Shown here: positions 1 to 8,727 of the stretch, in pieces | How the letters are laid out: each line of letters opens with the position of its first letter | Position numbering within the stretch: the first letter of the stretch is position 1 | Origin: Burkholderiaceae bacterium | GTDB taxonomy: Bacteria; Pseudomonadota; Gammaproteobacteria; Burkholderiales; Burkholderiaceae_D | DNA length: 64,000 nt | Direction of reading: 5' to 3' | Assembly (NCBI GenBank): GCA_030157545.1 | Contig: JAOAUN010000004.1 | Coordinates: 1 to 64,000 of the forward strand | Position numbers and translations under genes: made by a program | The notes under the pieces: generated by a model | What the model was told of the DNA's origin: nothing | What the model saw: only the letters and a program-made list of their open reading frames with translations | Databases searched by the model: none

Positions 1-132
1 TCCAAATTCAGGCGAAAGCTTTACGCCCGAAAGCGCGAGATTCTACAGTAAATTAGGGTTTTGTGTAAGAGAACATGCAGTTGTCTGCAATGCCACCCAA
101 GATAAAAGCATTTCGCTTCCCAAAAGGTCATC

Positions 133-906
133 ATGAACATTAGCTGGTTAGTCACCAATGCCCTTGCCTCAATCATGTTACCGCCACTGAGCTTGCTGCT
201 GCTTGGCATCTGCGGGCATATCGCAGCGCGTCATTTCCGACGTCTGGGCAATGGCCTTATCTTGCTGGCGATTGCCCTGTTCCTGCTGCTTTCAACCGGT
301 GCAGGAGCGCGCTGGCTGGGTGCTCCTTTAGAGCAGCGCTCATTGCCGCTAGCATCGGCAGCAGGCAGCGACGCGCAAGCGATTGTTATTCTTGGCGGCG
401 GCCGCTTGTATGCGGCCCCGGAAGATGGCGGACGCGACATACCCGGCCGCCAGACTCTGATCCGTTTGCGCCATGGCGCTAAATTGCAGCGTCAGACTGG
501 CTTGCCTGTCATGGTCAGTGGTGGCGCGCCCGATGGTGCCGGCGAAAGCGAAGCGGTCTTGATGGCGCGCTCCTTGCGCGAAGACTTTCGCGTGCCGGTC
601 AGATGGACGGAAGACGGCTCCGACAATACCGCGCAAAATGCGCAGTTCTCGAAACAGCAGCTGCAGCAGGCAGGCATTACGCGCGTGCTGCTGGTCACAG
701 ATGCCTTGCACATGCCGCGTGCCAAGGCCATTTTTACCAAGGCCGGATTGACCGTCATCGCAGCGCCTACGAGTTTTTTTGCGCAGAAACCTTTAGCTGC
801 AGAAGATTTTATTCCGAATGCCAAATCACTTGAAATAAGCCACTACGTGCTGCATGAGCGGCTAGGCGCGCTGTGGTATGAATTGCGTTATGGCATTAAA
901 GATTAA
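133..906 (+). CDS. YdcF/ElyC-SanA family (DUF218) membrane protein
   Basis: N-terminal hydrophobic helices, then AIVILGGGR...GLPVMVSGG...NTAQNAQFS...LLVTDALHMPRA, typical of DUF218. Confidence 0.85.
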   Translation: MNISWLVTNALASIMLPPLSLLLLGICGHIAARHFRRLGNGLILLAIALFLLLSTGAGARWLGAPLEQRSLPLASAAGSDAQAIVILGGGRLYAAPEDGGRDIPGRQTLIRLRHGAKLQRQTGLPVMVSGGAPDGAGESEAVLMARSLREDFRVPVRWTEDGSDNTAQNAQFSKQQLQQAGITRVLLVTDALHMPRAKAIFTKAGLTVIAAPTSFFAQKPLAAEDFIPNAKSLEISHYVLHERLGALWYELRYGIKD

Positions 907-979
907 CAGCCATATTTCTGGCTGTATTCTTTTCAAATCGGCTATTATTGTCATTCAAACCATTCTGCAGGAGCTTGCC

Positions 980-1282
980 ATGCTGGAATCGAATCTCAAG
1001 ACAGTCCGCTCTGATTTAAAAGCACTGGTACATGATGCCCAGACTCTTTTCACCGAGGCCACTGCAGCCGGCGGTATCAAAGCCGATGAGCTACGCAACC
1101 GCGGTATGCAGTTGCTCGATACTGCCCTCGAGCAGGTACACGAACTGCAAGGCGCAACGCTGGAAAAAGGCAAAGAGCTGGTCGATAGCACCGATAATTA
1201 TGTTCGTGAGAACCCATGGCAAGCCGTTGGTCTTGCAGCAGCAGTTGGTGTGCTGATTGGCATGCTGATCGCTCGCAAATAA
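980..1282 (+). CDS. DUF883 family protein (ElaB/YqjD-like)
   Basis: Amphipathic helices plus C-terminal VRENPWQAVGLAAAVGVLIGMLIARK; start chosen at ATG 980. Confidence 0.85.
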   Translation: MLESNLKTVRSDLKALVHDAQTLFTEATAAGGIKADELRNRGMQLLDTALEQVHELQGATLEKGKELVDSTDNYVRENPWQAVGLAAAVGVLIGMLIARK

Positions 1283-1297
1283 GCGATATCTACTACG

Positions 1298-1693
1298 ATG
1301 CCGGACACCGACCAATCAGCTGCTTCTGCCCCGCAAGGCTTGTTAGCAGACCTGCGCTCGTTTGCTGGCAATGCATTGGGTTTATTCTTTGCCCGTGCCG
1401 GCTTGGCTGCGCTGGAACTCGGTGAGGCACGCGACGCCTTGATCCGCATGCTGCTGCTATCCGCTTGCGGATTGTTGCTGGCTGGTTTTGCGCTTGTGCT
1501 GTGGACAGCTTTGCTCATTTACCTGGCATGGAACAGCATGGGATGGACGGTTTTGCTGCTGCTGGCGCTGCTTTACACTGTTGTGGCCGGGCTGTTTCTG
1601 CGCAGCGCGCGCCGTATATTTGATCAGGGCAAGCTGGGCTTACCTGCGACGATGGCAGAGCTGCGTGCCGACCGTGAAGCGTTGTTTGAATGA
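1298..1693 (+). CDS. Phage holin family / YqjE-like membrane protein
   Basis: Two TM helices, downstream of the YqjD-like gene (yqjDE-K order). Confidence 0.75.
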   Translation: MPDTDQSAASAPQGLLADLRSFAGNALGLFFARAGLAALELGEARDALIRMLLLSACGLLLAGFALVLWTALLIYLAWNSMGWTVLLLLALLYTVVAGLFLRSARRIFDQGKLGLPATMAELRADREALFE

Positions 1694-2013
1694 ACCGGCA
1701 TGACACCCAGTTGCGCGAGCAGCGCAAGAAAATCCTGTTGCTTGAAGGTGCGTTGCACCGGCTCAAGCTAGTCGAGGCAAGAGCGCGTGTCAAAGCCAAT
1801 TTGCAGGGCAAGGCTATCGCCGGGTTGGTCAAGCCCGCGCTAACAGGGGAGAAATTTTTCCCGCTGGTAGCGAGCCTGCTGCCCTTGATTTTGCGTAACA
1901 GCAAGGCATTTGGTTCGCTGCGGCGCGTGCTGCTTATTGCGGGCGCAGCAACGACGGTATATCGCGTGCTACGGCATCGTCATCAAGCCGCTTCAGATAA
2001 AAACGCTGCGTGA
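1690..2013 (+). CDS. Hypothetical protein, YqjK-like position
   Basis: ATGA overlap with the upstream gene; basic helical protein. Confidence 0.55.
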   Translation: MNRHDTQLREQRKKILLLEGALHRLKLVEARARVKANLQGKAIAGLVKPALTGEKFFPLVASLLPLILRNSKAFGSLRRVLLIAGAATTVYRVLRHRHQAASDKNAA

Positions 2014-2057
2014 ACTTGGTCTGAGCTTGGCACTGAAGTGGGCAACCAGCCAAAAAA

Positions 2058-2080
2058 AAACCGGCCTTCGAGGCCGGTTT
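2058..2080. terminator. Bidirectional intrinsic terminator
   Basis: AAACCGGCCT-TCG-AGGCCGGTTT with a flanking A-tract, between convergent genes. Confidence 0.8.
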
Positions 2081-2100
2081 AATTTACGTTTTGCGCAAGC

Positions 2101-2691
2101 TTATTTTCCAGCAGCGACCATGTAGTCAACCGCAGCTTTGACTTCGTCATCCGAAGCAGCCGAACCGCCTTTGGCCGGCATCATGCCTGCTTTGCCCTGA
2201 AAGCCCTTGATCGCATGCGTGTAAAGGACATCCTTGCCTTGCTTGATGCGTGGCGCCCATGCAGCCTTGTCGCCGAGCTTGGGTGCGCCAGCAATTCCGG
2301 CACCGTGGCAGGCAATACACGCAGCTTCATAGGTTTTTTTGCCAGCGTCGGCAGCCAGCTTGGCCGGTGCTGCTGGCGCTGCGGCAGCGGTTGCCGATGC
2401 TGCAGAAACTGATTCTGCAGGAGCGGATGCATCTGGGGCGGCAGCTGCTGTTGCGGCCGGAGTGCCTGCATCAGCCAGCGTATAGCCTTCATCAGCAACC
2501 GGCTTGATGCGTGCGGCTACGGCTTCCGGAGATTGCGCATTGGAACCGGCGCCAGTTTTCGGTGCGCTGCCGACATACTGAACCAGCAGGACAATAACAA
2601 TAATCGGAATTAAAAAACCGGCCAGAACTGCTGCGATAAGTTGTTTGGGAGTCTTGATTAGTGACTCGTGCTCGTTGTGGGCGTCGCTCAT
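2101..2691 (-). CDS. Cytochrome c5 family protein
   Basis: N-terminal TM, Ala/Pro-rich linker, CIACH haem motif, C-terminal MMPAKGG. Confidence 0.85.
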   Translation of the reverse strand: MSDAHNEHESLIKTPKQLIAAVLAGFLIPIIVIVLLVQYVGSAPKTGAGSNAQSPEAVAARIKPVADEGYTLADAGTPAATAAAAPDASAPAESVSAASATAAAAPAAPAKLAADAGKKTYEAACIACHGAGIAGAPKLGDKAAWAPRIKQGKDVLYTHAIKGFQGKAGMMPAKGGSAASDDEVKAAVDYMVAAGK

Positions 2692-2899
2692 GATTTCCTT
2701 GGATGATTTTTAATCTTGGGGCTTCGGCACTTGAAAAACACGGCCGCAACCAGTAACCGGTGCGGGCGTGAACAAGCGCTTGCAAAAGTCGCGATTATAG
2801 ACGAAAGAGCGTCGTTTGAAAGCACGCAGGCTGGTTTTACATGGACTGGCAGACCGAAAAACGTTATCCTTGCCGATCTCCTGTTTGATCCATTTCCGT

Positions 2900-2975
2900 G
2901 CGGCTGTAGCTCAGTGGATAGAGTATTGGCCTCCGAAGCCAAGGGTCGCTGGTTCGATTCCAGCCAGCCGCACCA
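2900..2975 (+). tRNA. tRNA-Arg (anticodon CCG)
   Basis: Cloverleaf GCGGCTG...CAGCCGC-ACCA; anticodon loop CTCCGAA; GGTTCGATTCC T-arm; encoded CCA. Confidence 0.95.
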
Positions 2976-2995
2976 GCCAGTTCAGCGCAAAATCA

Positions 2996-3730
2996 TCAAA
3001 ACCAATAGCCAAGCGAAATCGTTCCCCTGGTTGCCTTGGATTTGAGCGAGTCAGTGTTCACAAAATCATCCACGGTAGTTCCGATAGTGCGCGCGATCTT
3101 GCCATAGACGATGCGCTCAACTTCAAATAACACGAATAATTTATCCGTTAATCGTGTTTGGATACCCGTACCAAAACCAGTACCGCTAGTGCTGGCAGAA
3201 AAATTTTCGAAACTTGGGAAGTCGCAACCCGTTGCATTTACGGCGTCTGTGCAGTTAATGCCTTTACGACCGTTAAATGCTCCTGAGTTCCAGTGTCTTG
3301 AAAACTTGATAAATACCAGCGAGTCATTCCCCAGTTTCACTGACGGTTTCAACGCCAACCACCAGCCGGAGTTTATTTTCCATTGACGGGCTTCGCTGCT
3401 TAAATCGCCGCTCTGGGTCGTGTTTGATGTGGTGCTGTGTTGGAGTGCCGGAGCCTGACCCAGCTGCTTGCCGATTTCCATGCCGATTAAGAACTTATCG
3501 GAAAGCTTATATAAGTAGCCAAGCGAAAGTTGAGTCTGGAAGGAATCTTTGCCGAGGTCGGTATTTGTTGTGGTGAAGGCGCCATCGGCACCAAAATTGG
3601 AATAATCCCTACCCAGCGTTGACTGAAACGTCATACCTGTCGTTATGTAAAGGCCGGAAAAATTCTCTGCCCAAGCATTGCCACCTTGAAGTGACCAGAT
3701 TAAAACGAATGCGGTGACAAGATGTTTCAT
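2996..3730 (-). CDS. Hypothetical outer-membrane beta-barrel protein
   Basis: Signal peptide (..LQGGNAWAEN), alternating strands, C-terminal aromatic ..ISLGYWF. Confidence 0.6.
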   Translation of the reverse strand: MKHLVTAFVLIWSLQGGNAWAENFSGLYITTGMTFQSTLGRDYSNFGADGAFTTTNTDLGKDSFQTQLSLGYLYKLSDKFLIGMEIGKQLGQAPALQHSTTSNTTQSGDLSSEARQWKINSGWWLALKPSVKLGNDSLVFIKFSRHWNSGAFNGRKGINCTDAVNATGCDFPSFENFSASTSGTGFGTGIQTRLTDKLFVLFEVERIVYGKIARTIGTTVDDFVNTDSLKSKATRGTISLGYWF

Positions 3731-3923
3731 CACAGCCCCCAATAGCCAGTTGTCGAGTTAACAACTTACCATCGGGCTGTCGGACTACCTGCGTGATCGC
3801 TGTACTAGAGTCGGTTGTATTACCACGCACAAGTCAAAATGGATGACTTCAAGCTAACAGAAGATAGAACATGCCATGTAAGCTTACTGCGCAGAAAATC
3901 ATCTGAATGGAATAAAAAGATGA

Positions 3924-4931
3924 TTACATTGAACCTTGCCCGTATGGATTGGTGCGCGGATTAGAGAGTGCGGCACTCTTGTCACGCATTAGCGTCGCCA
4001 GATTTCTGATGTACATCCTGCACATAAAATACTCACCCGGCATCCATGCCTGGCAATCAAGTCGCGAATGTGCAAAATCAACTGCACCGACCAAAGCGAC
4101 ATTCCATGCAATATATTGATTCAACAGAGTGTCGATTTGAGGCCAGAAGCCAGATAAGCGTGCGCGTAATTGTGGCTCATCTAATCGCAGCAAATTATCA
4201 AGCGGCGTCGGGTCGCGATACGGTATCTGGGCAAGCGTCATAAACACTGTGCGGGACTGAGGCCGGTTATTGTCGACCAGACTGTCAATCTCAAGCAAGA
4301 ACTCGCGGCAGGCAACTTCAGTATGCGCGGTAATGCACGCAGCGCGAACACTGGCGAATACTTTAGAGATGGGATACAGATCGACATGAGCAGGTAAAAA
4401 GCGCGTCAAAACTTGATGTACCCACTGCCAGTGATCTGTGAGCGCCGACTGCAATTGTGTACTGTCCTGGGCGAGCAAGGCATTGAGAATGGCGGTGTCG
4501 CGCCATGCTAATTGCGCTGGCCGCATTAATACCGGCAATGGCATCGTGACGACAGCGGCGGGCTGCTTACTTCGCATCAGGTAAGCGAGGAAATCGATAT
4601 AAACGCGACAGGCAACAGGCTGATGCGCGCTGAGGCAGAGTGTTCTATTGCTTGCGAAAAAAAAAGAGGGCTGGTCGATACGCACGCCAGGAGGTATATA
4701 GCGAGCCAAAGTTCTTTCAACCTGCGGCCAGTCATTAATGATTGAAGACGCAAAGCGCTGCTCATCAAGCGCAAGCAATGAAGCAAGCGCGCGCGGATCC
4801 TGATAGGGAAGTTGTGCCAGCGTCAGTGTCTGCGCATACGCGTTCCCGACAAACCACGACGAGACAAGAAAAAATACGGGAAAAAGCCAGAGAGAAAAAG
4901 TGCGCCGCGAATACGCCAATTTTGCATGCAT
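3924..4931 (-). CDS. Hypothetical secreted protein with three ~100-aa internal repeats
   Basis: Signal peptide (..VGNAYAQT); repeats LAQLPYQDP.., LPVLMRP../AWRDTAIL.., LAQIPYRDP.., each ending in a Cys pair (TLC..VACRVY / AAC..VACREF / LDC..FMCRMY). Confidence 0.7.
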   Translation of the reverse strand: MHAKLAYSRRTFSLWLFPVFFLVSSWFVGNAYAQTLTLAQLPYQDPRALASLLALDEQRFASSIINDWPQVERTLARYIPPGVRIDQPSFFFASNRTLCLSAHQPVACRVYIDFLAYLMRSKQPAAVVTMPLPVLMRPAQLAWRDTAILNALLAQDSTQLQSALTDHWQWVHQVLTRFLPAHVDLYPISKVFASVRAACITAHTEVACREFLLEIDSLVDNNRPQSRTVFMTLAQIPYRDPTPLDNLLRLDEPQLRARLSGFWPQIDTLLNQYIAWNVALVGAVDFAHSRLDCQAWMPGEYFMCRMYIRNLATLMRDKSAALSNPRTNPYGQGSM

Positions 4932-5009
4932 GAAAACCTTTGCGAATTCAAATCATCAGTGCTCATGATCAGCGCGCGACCAATTACATGATTTGATTCC
5001 CCGCAAAAT

Positions 5010-5028
5010 CAGCCGCAAGCTGCGGCTG
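5010..5028 (-). terminator. Putative intrinsic terminator of denD
   Basis: CAGCCGCA-GCT-TGCGGCTG followed by ATTTT on the minus strand, just past the stop at 5051. Confidence 0.45.
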
Positions 5029-5050
5029 GATCAGGCAAGCAAAGGCAACA

Positions 5051-6031
5051 CTAAACAGTACTGGTCATTTCTTCATCCATGTAAGCGCGCACGACATCAT
5101 CAAAATTCTGATCGCGAACAAAGCCCAGCGCATCGGCGCGAGTGCTTAAAAAATTGCCCGGCCATGAACGGATCAAGCGGGAAATCGCAAGGTCTTCCTG
5201 CCAGCGAATATAGCTGACCGTTTGCTCGCCAGCGACGCGGCCCAAAGCATTCACCATCTCTTGTACGGTCGTAGCCAGTCCCGGCAGATTCAGTGCCCGG
5301 CTAGGACCCAGCAGCTGGCCGTCTATCTCATGCGCGTGAACCAGATTAAATAAAGCGCTGCGCGGAGAAGTTAGCCATACCCGCGTATCAGGCGCGACCG
5401 GACAGATTGCCGGCATGCGATTGAGTGGCTCTCGAATAATGCCGCTTGCAAAACTCGACGCTGCTTTGTTGGGCAGGCCGGGCCGCACCGAAACAGTGGG
5501 AACACGAATGGCACGACCATCAATAAAGCCCTTGCGGCTGAAATCCGTAATCAATAGTTCCGCCATCGCTTTCTGCGCGCCATACGATCCTACCGGCGTG
5601 ACCGCAGTTGAGTCCAGAACTTGTAGCGGCAAGTCTCCGCCAAAAACGGCGACCGAACTGGCAAATACAATGCGCGGACAATTACCATTACTGCGAGCTA
5701 TCTCCAGCAGCTGCCTTGTCGCATCAAAGTTGATGCGCATGCCAAGATCAAAATCACTTTCCGCTTCACCGCTGACGATCGCGGCCAGATGAAAAACGGA
5801 TTGCACTTCCGGTGTCAGTACGCGCTGCATCGTTTCGAAATCGGCGACGTCGCCGACCCGAATCGTAACGCGGGCATCATTGAAGCCCTGTGCCGCAACA
5901 CGATCAAATAAAGTAATATTCGAAATGGCTTTAGGTTGACCGCTACTGTCAATCAGTTTGCCGCGCGCCAGCAATTGGCGAGCCAGTTTGGCGCCTAGAA
6001 ATCCGGCGCCACCCGTTATCAAAATATGCAT
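5051..6031 (-). CDS. denD: D-erythronate dehydrogenase-like NAD-dependent epimerase
   Basis: MHILITGGAGFLGAKLARQL Rossmann start, YGAQKAMAE catalytic motif, DenD-like RVPTVSVRPGLPNKAASSFASGIIREPLNR. Confidence 0.8.
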   Translation of the reverse strand: MHILITGGAGFLGAKLARQLLARGKLIDSSGQPKAISNITLFDRVAAQGFNDARVTIRVGDVADFETMQRVLTPEVQSVFHLAAIVSGEAESDFDLGMRINFDATRQLLEIARSNGNCPRIVFASSVAVFGGDLPLQVLDSTAVTPVGSYGAQKAMAELLITDFSRKGFIDGRAIRVPTVSVRPGLPNKAASSFASGIIREPLNRMPAICPVAPDTRVWLTSPRSALFNLVHAHEIDGQLLGPSRALNLPGLATTVQEMVNALGRVAGEQTVSYIRWQEDLAISRLIRSWPGNFLSTRADALGFVRDQNFDDVVRAYMDEEMTSTV

Positions 6032-6149
6032 GCTTGTTTCTCGGATAAATGAAGAACCAGAAACAGCATACCGCCTAAAATTGAAAATCAACAATAGTTC
6101 ATAAGCAAATAATTTGACGAAATAGCGGCAAGTTTGGATTGATGCAATA

Positions 6150-6572
6150 TTAAAACGGAATCGATTGCTCTATTTCTCGGTCTTGTTTCTTTTCCGGTTC
6201 ATTTTCAGCGAGTGCTGCAGACAAGGCGTGATCAGGCGCGCGATGCAGCATCTTGAGTTCATCGCCAACAATCTCGGTGGTGTGGCGTTCAACGCCATCC
6301 TTGCCGGTCCACTTGCGCGTTTGCAGATGACCTTCAATAAATACCAGCGCGCCCTTTTTCAAATATTGTCCAGCCAGTTCGGCGAGTTTTTTATACAGCA
6401 CCACCCGATGCCATTCCGTCGCTTCCCGCCTCGCACCGCTTGATTTGTTTTTCCAAGCTTCGCTAGTCGCAATCGTCAAATGCGCGACCGGCTCTCCGCT
6501 GTGCATGGTGCGCACCTCAGGGTCATGCCCGAGATGCCCGATCAGTAAGGCCTTGTTTAATGTTCCAGTCAT
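6150..6572 (-). CDS. ssb: Single-stranded DNA-binding protein
   Basis: [17 protein letters not shown]...[38 protein letters not shown]-fold; C-terminal IPF tail. Confidence 0.9.
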   Translation of the reverse strand: MTGTLNKALLIGHLGHDPEVRTMHSGEPVAHLTIATSEAWKNKSSGARREATEWHRVVLYKKLAELAGQYLKKGALVFIEGHLQTRKWTGKDGVERHTTEIVGDELKMLHRAPDHALSAALAENEPEKKQDREIEQSIPF

Positions 6573-6611
6573 AATGGTTTCCTTGATTTTAGTAAGCTGT
6601 AAGCAGGCGCA

Positions 6612-7544
6612 TCAGGCATGCACGCCATGTGCCGTATCGGTGTCGTACTGGACTTCAAGCGCCAGCTTGCGTTCATCCTTCAGGCGTGTAAATTCATCCA
6701 GCGCTGCGGTGTCCTGCAATGCATGGGCAGCGCGGTAGGCTGCAGTGAAAGCACTGTAGAGCTCGTCAACCGTCGCCGCTTTTTCCAGACTTTCGCCGAG
6801 CGCCAGCTTCTGCGCTTCAGGCAAGTCGCTGCGTTGCGGTTGTTGTGCGCCGCTATCTAGCCACGCGAGCAATTCGCGTCCCGTTTCGCTATCAGGCTTG
6901 ATGATCATGCCGTCAAATAATTGCGTACGATCTTTGCCTACATGCGCAAGGTGCTGGCTATCGAGTTCCATGAAGATCGTGAACTCATATTCAATGCCGT
7001 CGCGCATGACCGGCGCCAGCCCAATTTTGCGCACGATCTGACGGCCGGTTCGCTCATCTTTTTCCTGCACATATTCCGTCTTGGCGCGCATCGTCGCAAT
7101 CACATGACACGGACTTTGCAACAGCGCTTCGACGAGTGCATTGTGCTCGGGCGTGACTTGTCTCCATGCCTGCCAGCTATTGCCCGAACGGTCAGCAATT
7201 TTGCCGTGCCGGTCAAGCGAACCGCCTTCGCCACTCCACGCGTGTGACAGGCTATCGACAATAATCGTCGCAATGCCAGCCTGCTCCATTGTATGGATCG
7301 CTTCGATATAACGCGCCGGCGTGAACGGTGGCGACAATTGCAGCACGTAATAGCCTCCGGGTAAAAGGTCGGCATATAAATCGCCGCTGCCGTGCTCTGT
7401 GTCAATCAAGCCGATGCGGCCGCCCAAACCATGGGCAATCAGCAGTGCCGAATAAGTTTTGCCGCTGCCTGCCGGCCCCGACATGCCGAGTCGTAATTTG
7501 GCGCGGCATTTTGTCGCGCGATGAATTTCAAAATTTTTCATCAT
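6612..7544 (-). CDS. AAA_24/Sak4-like phage RecA-fold nucleotide-binding protein
   Basis: Walker A GPAGSGKT, LIDTEHGSGDLYADLL, IIVDSLSHAWSGEGG, ATMRAKTEYV; adjacent to ssb. Confidence 0.75.
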   Translation of the reverse strand: MMKNFEIHRATKCRAKLRLGMSGPAGSGKTYSALLIAHGLGGRIGLIDTEHGSGDLYADLLPGGYYVLQLSPPFTPARYIEAIHTMEQAGIATIIVDSLSHAWSGEGGSLDRHGKIADRSGNSWQAWRQVTPEHNALVEALLQSPCHVIATMRAKTEYVQEKDERTGRQIVRKIGLAPVMRDGIEYEFTIFMELDSQHLAHVGKDRTQLFDGMIIKPDSETGRELLAWLDSGAQQPQRSDLPEAQKLALGESLEKAATVDELYSAFTAAYRAAHALQDTAALDEFTRLKDERKLALEVQYDTDTAHGVHA

Positions 7545-7722
7545 GTTTGTGCCCCGTTAGTTTCCGTCCGGTTTTTCATTGCCCGTATGGCGAAAAAATC
7601 TCATCAACAGATCATTCTTGGACAAGAAAAAGCAGGAAAAGATCGAATTTTTTAACGCATGAAAATTCAAATGGCACTTAGTCACCGCAGGCAGTTACAA
7701 GCTGCGCATTAGCGGCTACACT

Positions 7723-8661
7723 TTGTTCGCAAGCCGGTTCTTTGATGGAGAACACGATTTGGATGATCGACTGCACTGGAATACGGAAGGAAGGGACTGG
7801 CCGAACCGTCATGCCAGCCGTTTCGTGAAAGCTAGTGGCTTGCGCTGGCACATACAGCAGTTTGGTCCCGACCCTGGCCTTGCGCCGCTGGTTCTGCTTT
7901 TGCATGGCACCGGCTCATCAACGCATTCATGGCGAGGCGTTGCGCCCTTGCTTGCTGCACGATATGCGGTGCTGTCACTCGACTTGCCCGGCCATGCATT
8001 CACCACAATGCCGCGCGCCGCAGATCAATCCTTGCCAGGCATTGCGCAGCATGTTGGCGCTCTGCTGCAGAGTTTGCGTTTGTCGCCGACCATTGTCGTT
8101 GGCCATTCTGCCGGTGCTGCAATCGCTGCGCGCATGTTGCTCAACCGGACCATCGCGCCGGCAGCGCTGGTGAGCCTGAATGGCGCATTCACCGGCATTC
8201 CCGGATTGGCGGGACAACTTTTTTCTCCGCTGACACGTCTCCTTGCATCGGTGCCGCTGGCCTCGCATTTATTTGCGTGGCAGGCTTCCGACGCAAGCAT
8301 GGTTGAACATTTGATACGCTCAACCGGTTCAACGCTCGACCCTATTGGCTTGAAATTATATGGCCGCCTGGTGCGCAACGTTGGTCATGTCGAGGCGGCA
8401 TTGGCAATGATGGCGCATTGGGACCTGGAGCCGCTGCAACAGGAGCTGCACCGCATACGCGAGCCGGTGTGGATGGTGGCAGCTGAAAATGACCTCACGG
8501 TTCCACCTGCGCAGGCACTGCAAGTCAGCAAACTGTTACCCGATGCACGGCTGACGCTGTGGCCCTTGCTCGGTCATCTCGCCCATGAAGAAAAACCAGC
8601 GCTGTGCGCGCACTTGATTAATAGCGTGTGGGACAAAGTCGGCCTGGCAATGTTGCGCTAG
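7723..8661 (+). CDS. Alpha/beta hydrolase, BchO-like
   Basis: RHASRFVKASGLRWHIQQFG..LLLHGTGSSTHSWRG..LPGHAFT..VGHSAGAAIAARM..LGHLAHEEKP; start codon uncertain (non-ATG). Confidence 0.75.
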   Translation: MFASRFFDGEHDLDDRLHWNTEGRDWPNRHASRFVKASGLRWHIQQFGPDPGLAPLVLLLHGTGSSTHSWRGVAPLLAARYAVLSLDLPGHAFTTMPRAADQSLPGIAQHVGALLQSLRLSPTIVVGHSAGAAIAARMLLNRTIAPAALVSLNGAFTGIPGLAGQLFSPLTRLLASVPLASHLFAWQASDASMVEHLIRSTGSTLDPIGLKLYGRLVRNVGHVEAALAMMAHWDLEPLQQELHRIREPVWMVAAENDLTVPPAQALQVSKLLPDARLTLWPLLGHLAHEEKPALCAHLINSVWDKVGLAMLR

Positions 8662-8701
8662 GCGCATCACGAGTTTCATTGGTGAGAAACCCGTGATGCG
8701 C
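8662..8701. terminator. Hairpin between convergent genes
   Basis: GCGCATCACG...CGTGATGCGC perfect 10-bp arms plus AGTTTC/GAAAC inner pairing. Confidence 0.65.
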
Positions 8702-8727
8702 TTAAGAGTAAAAATGCAAAAAACCGT

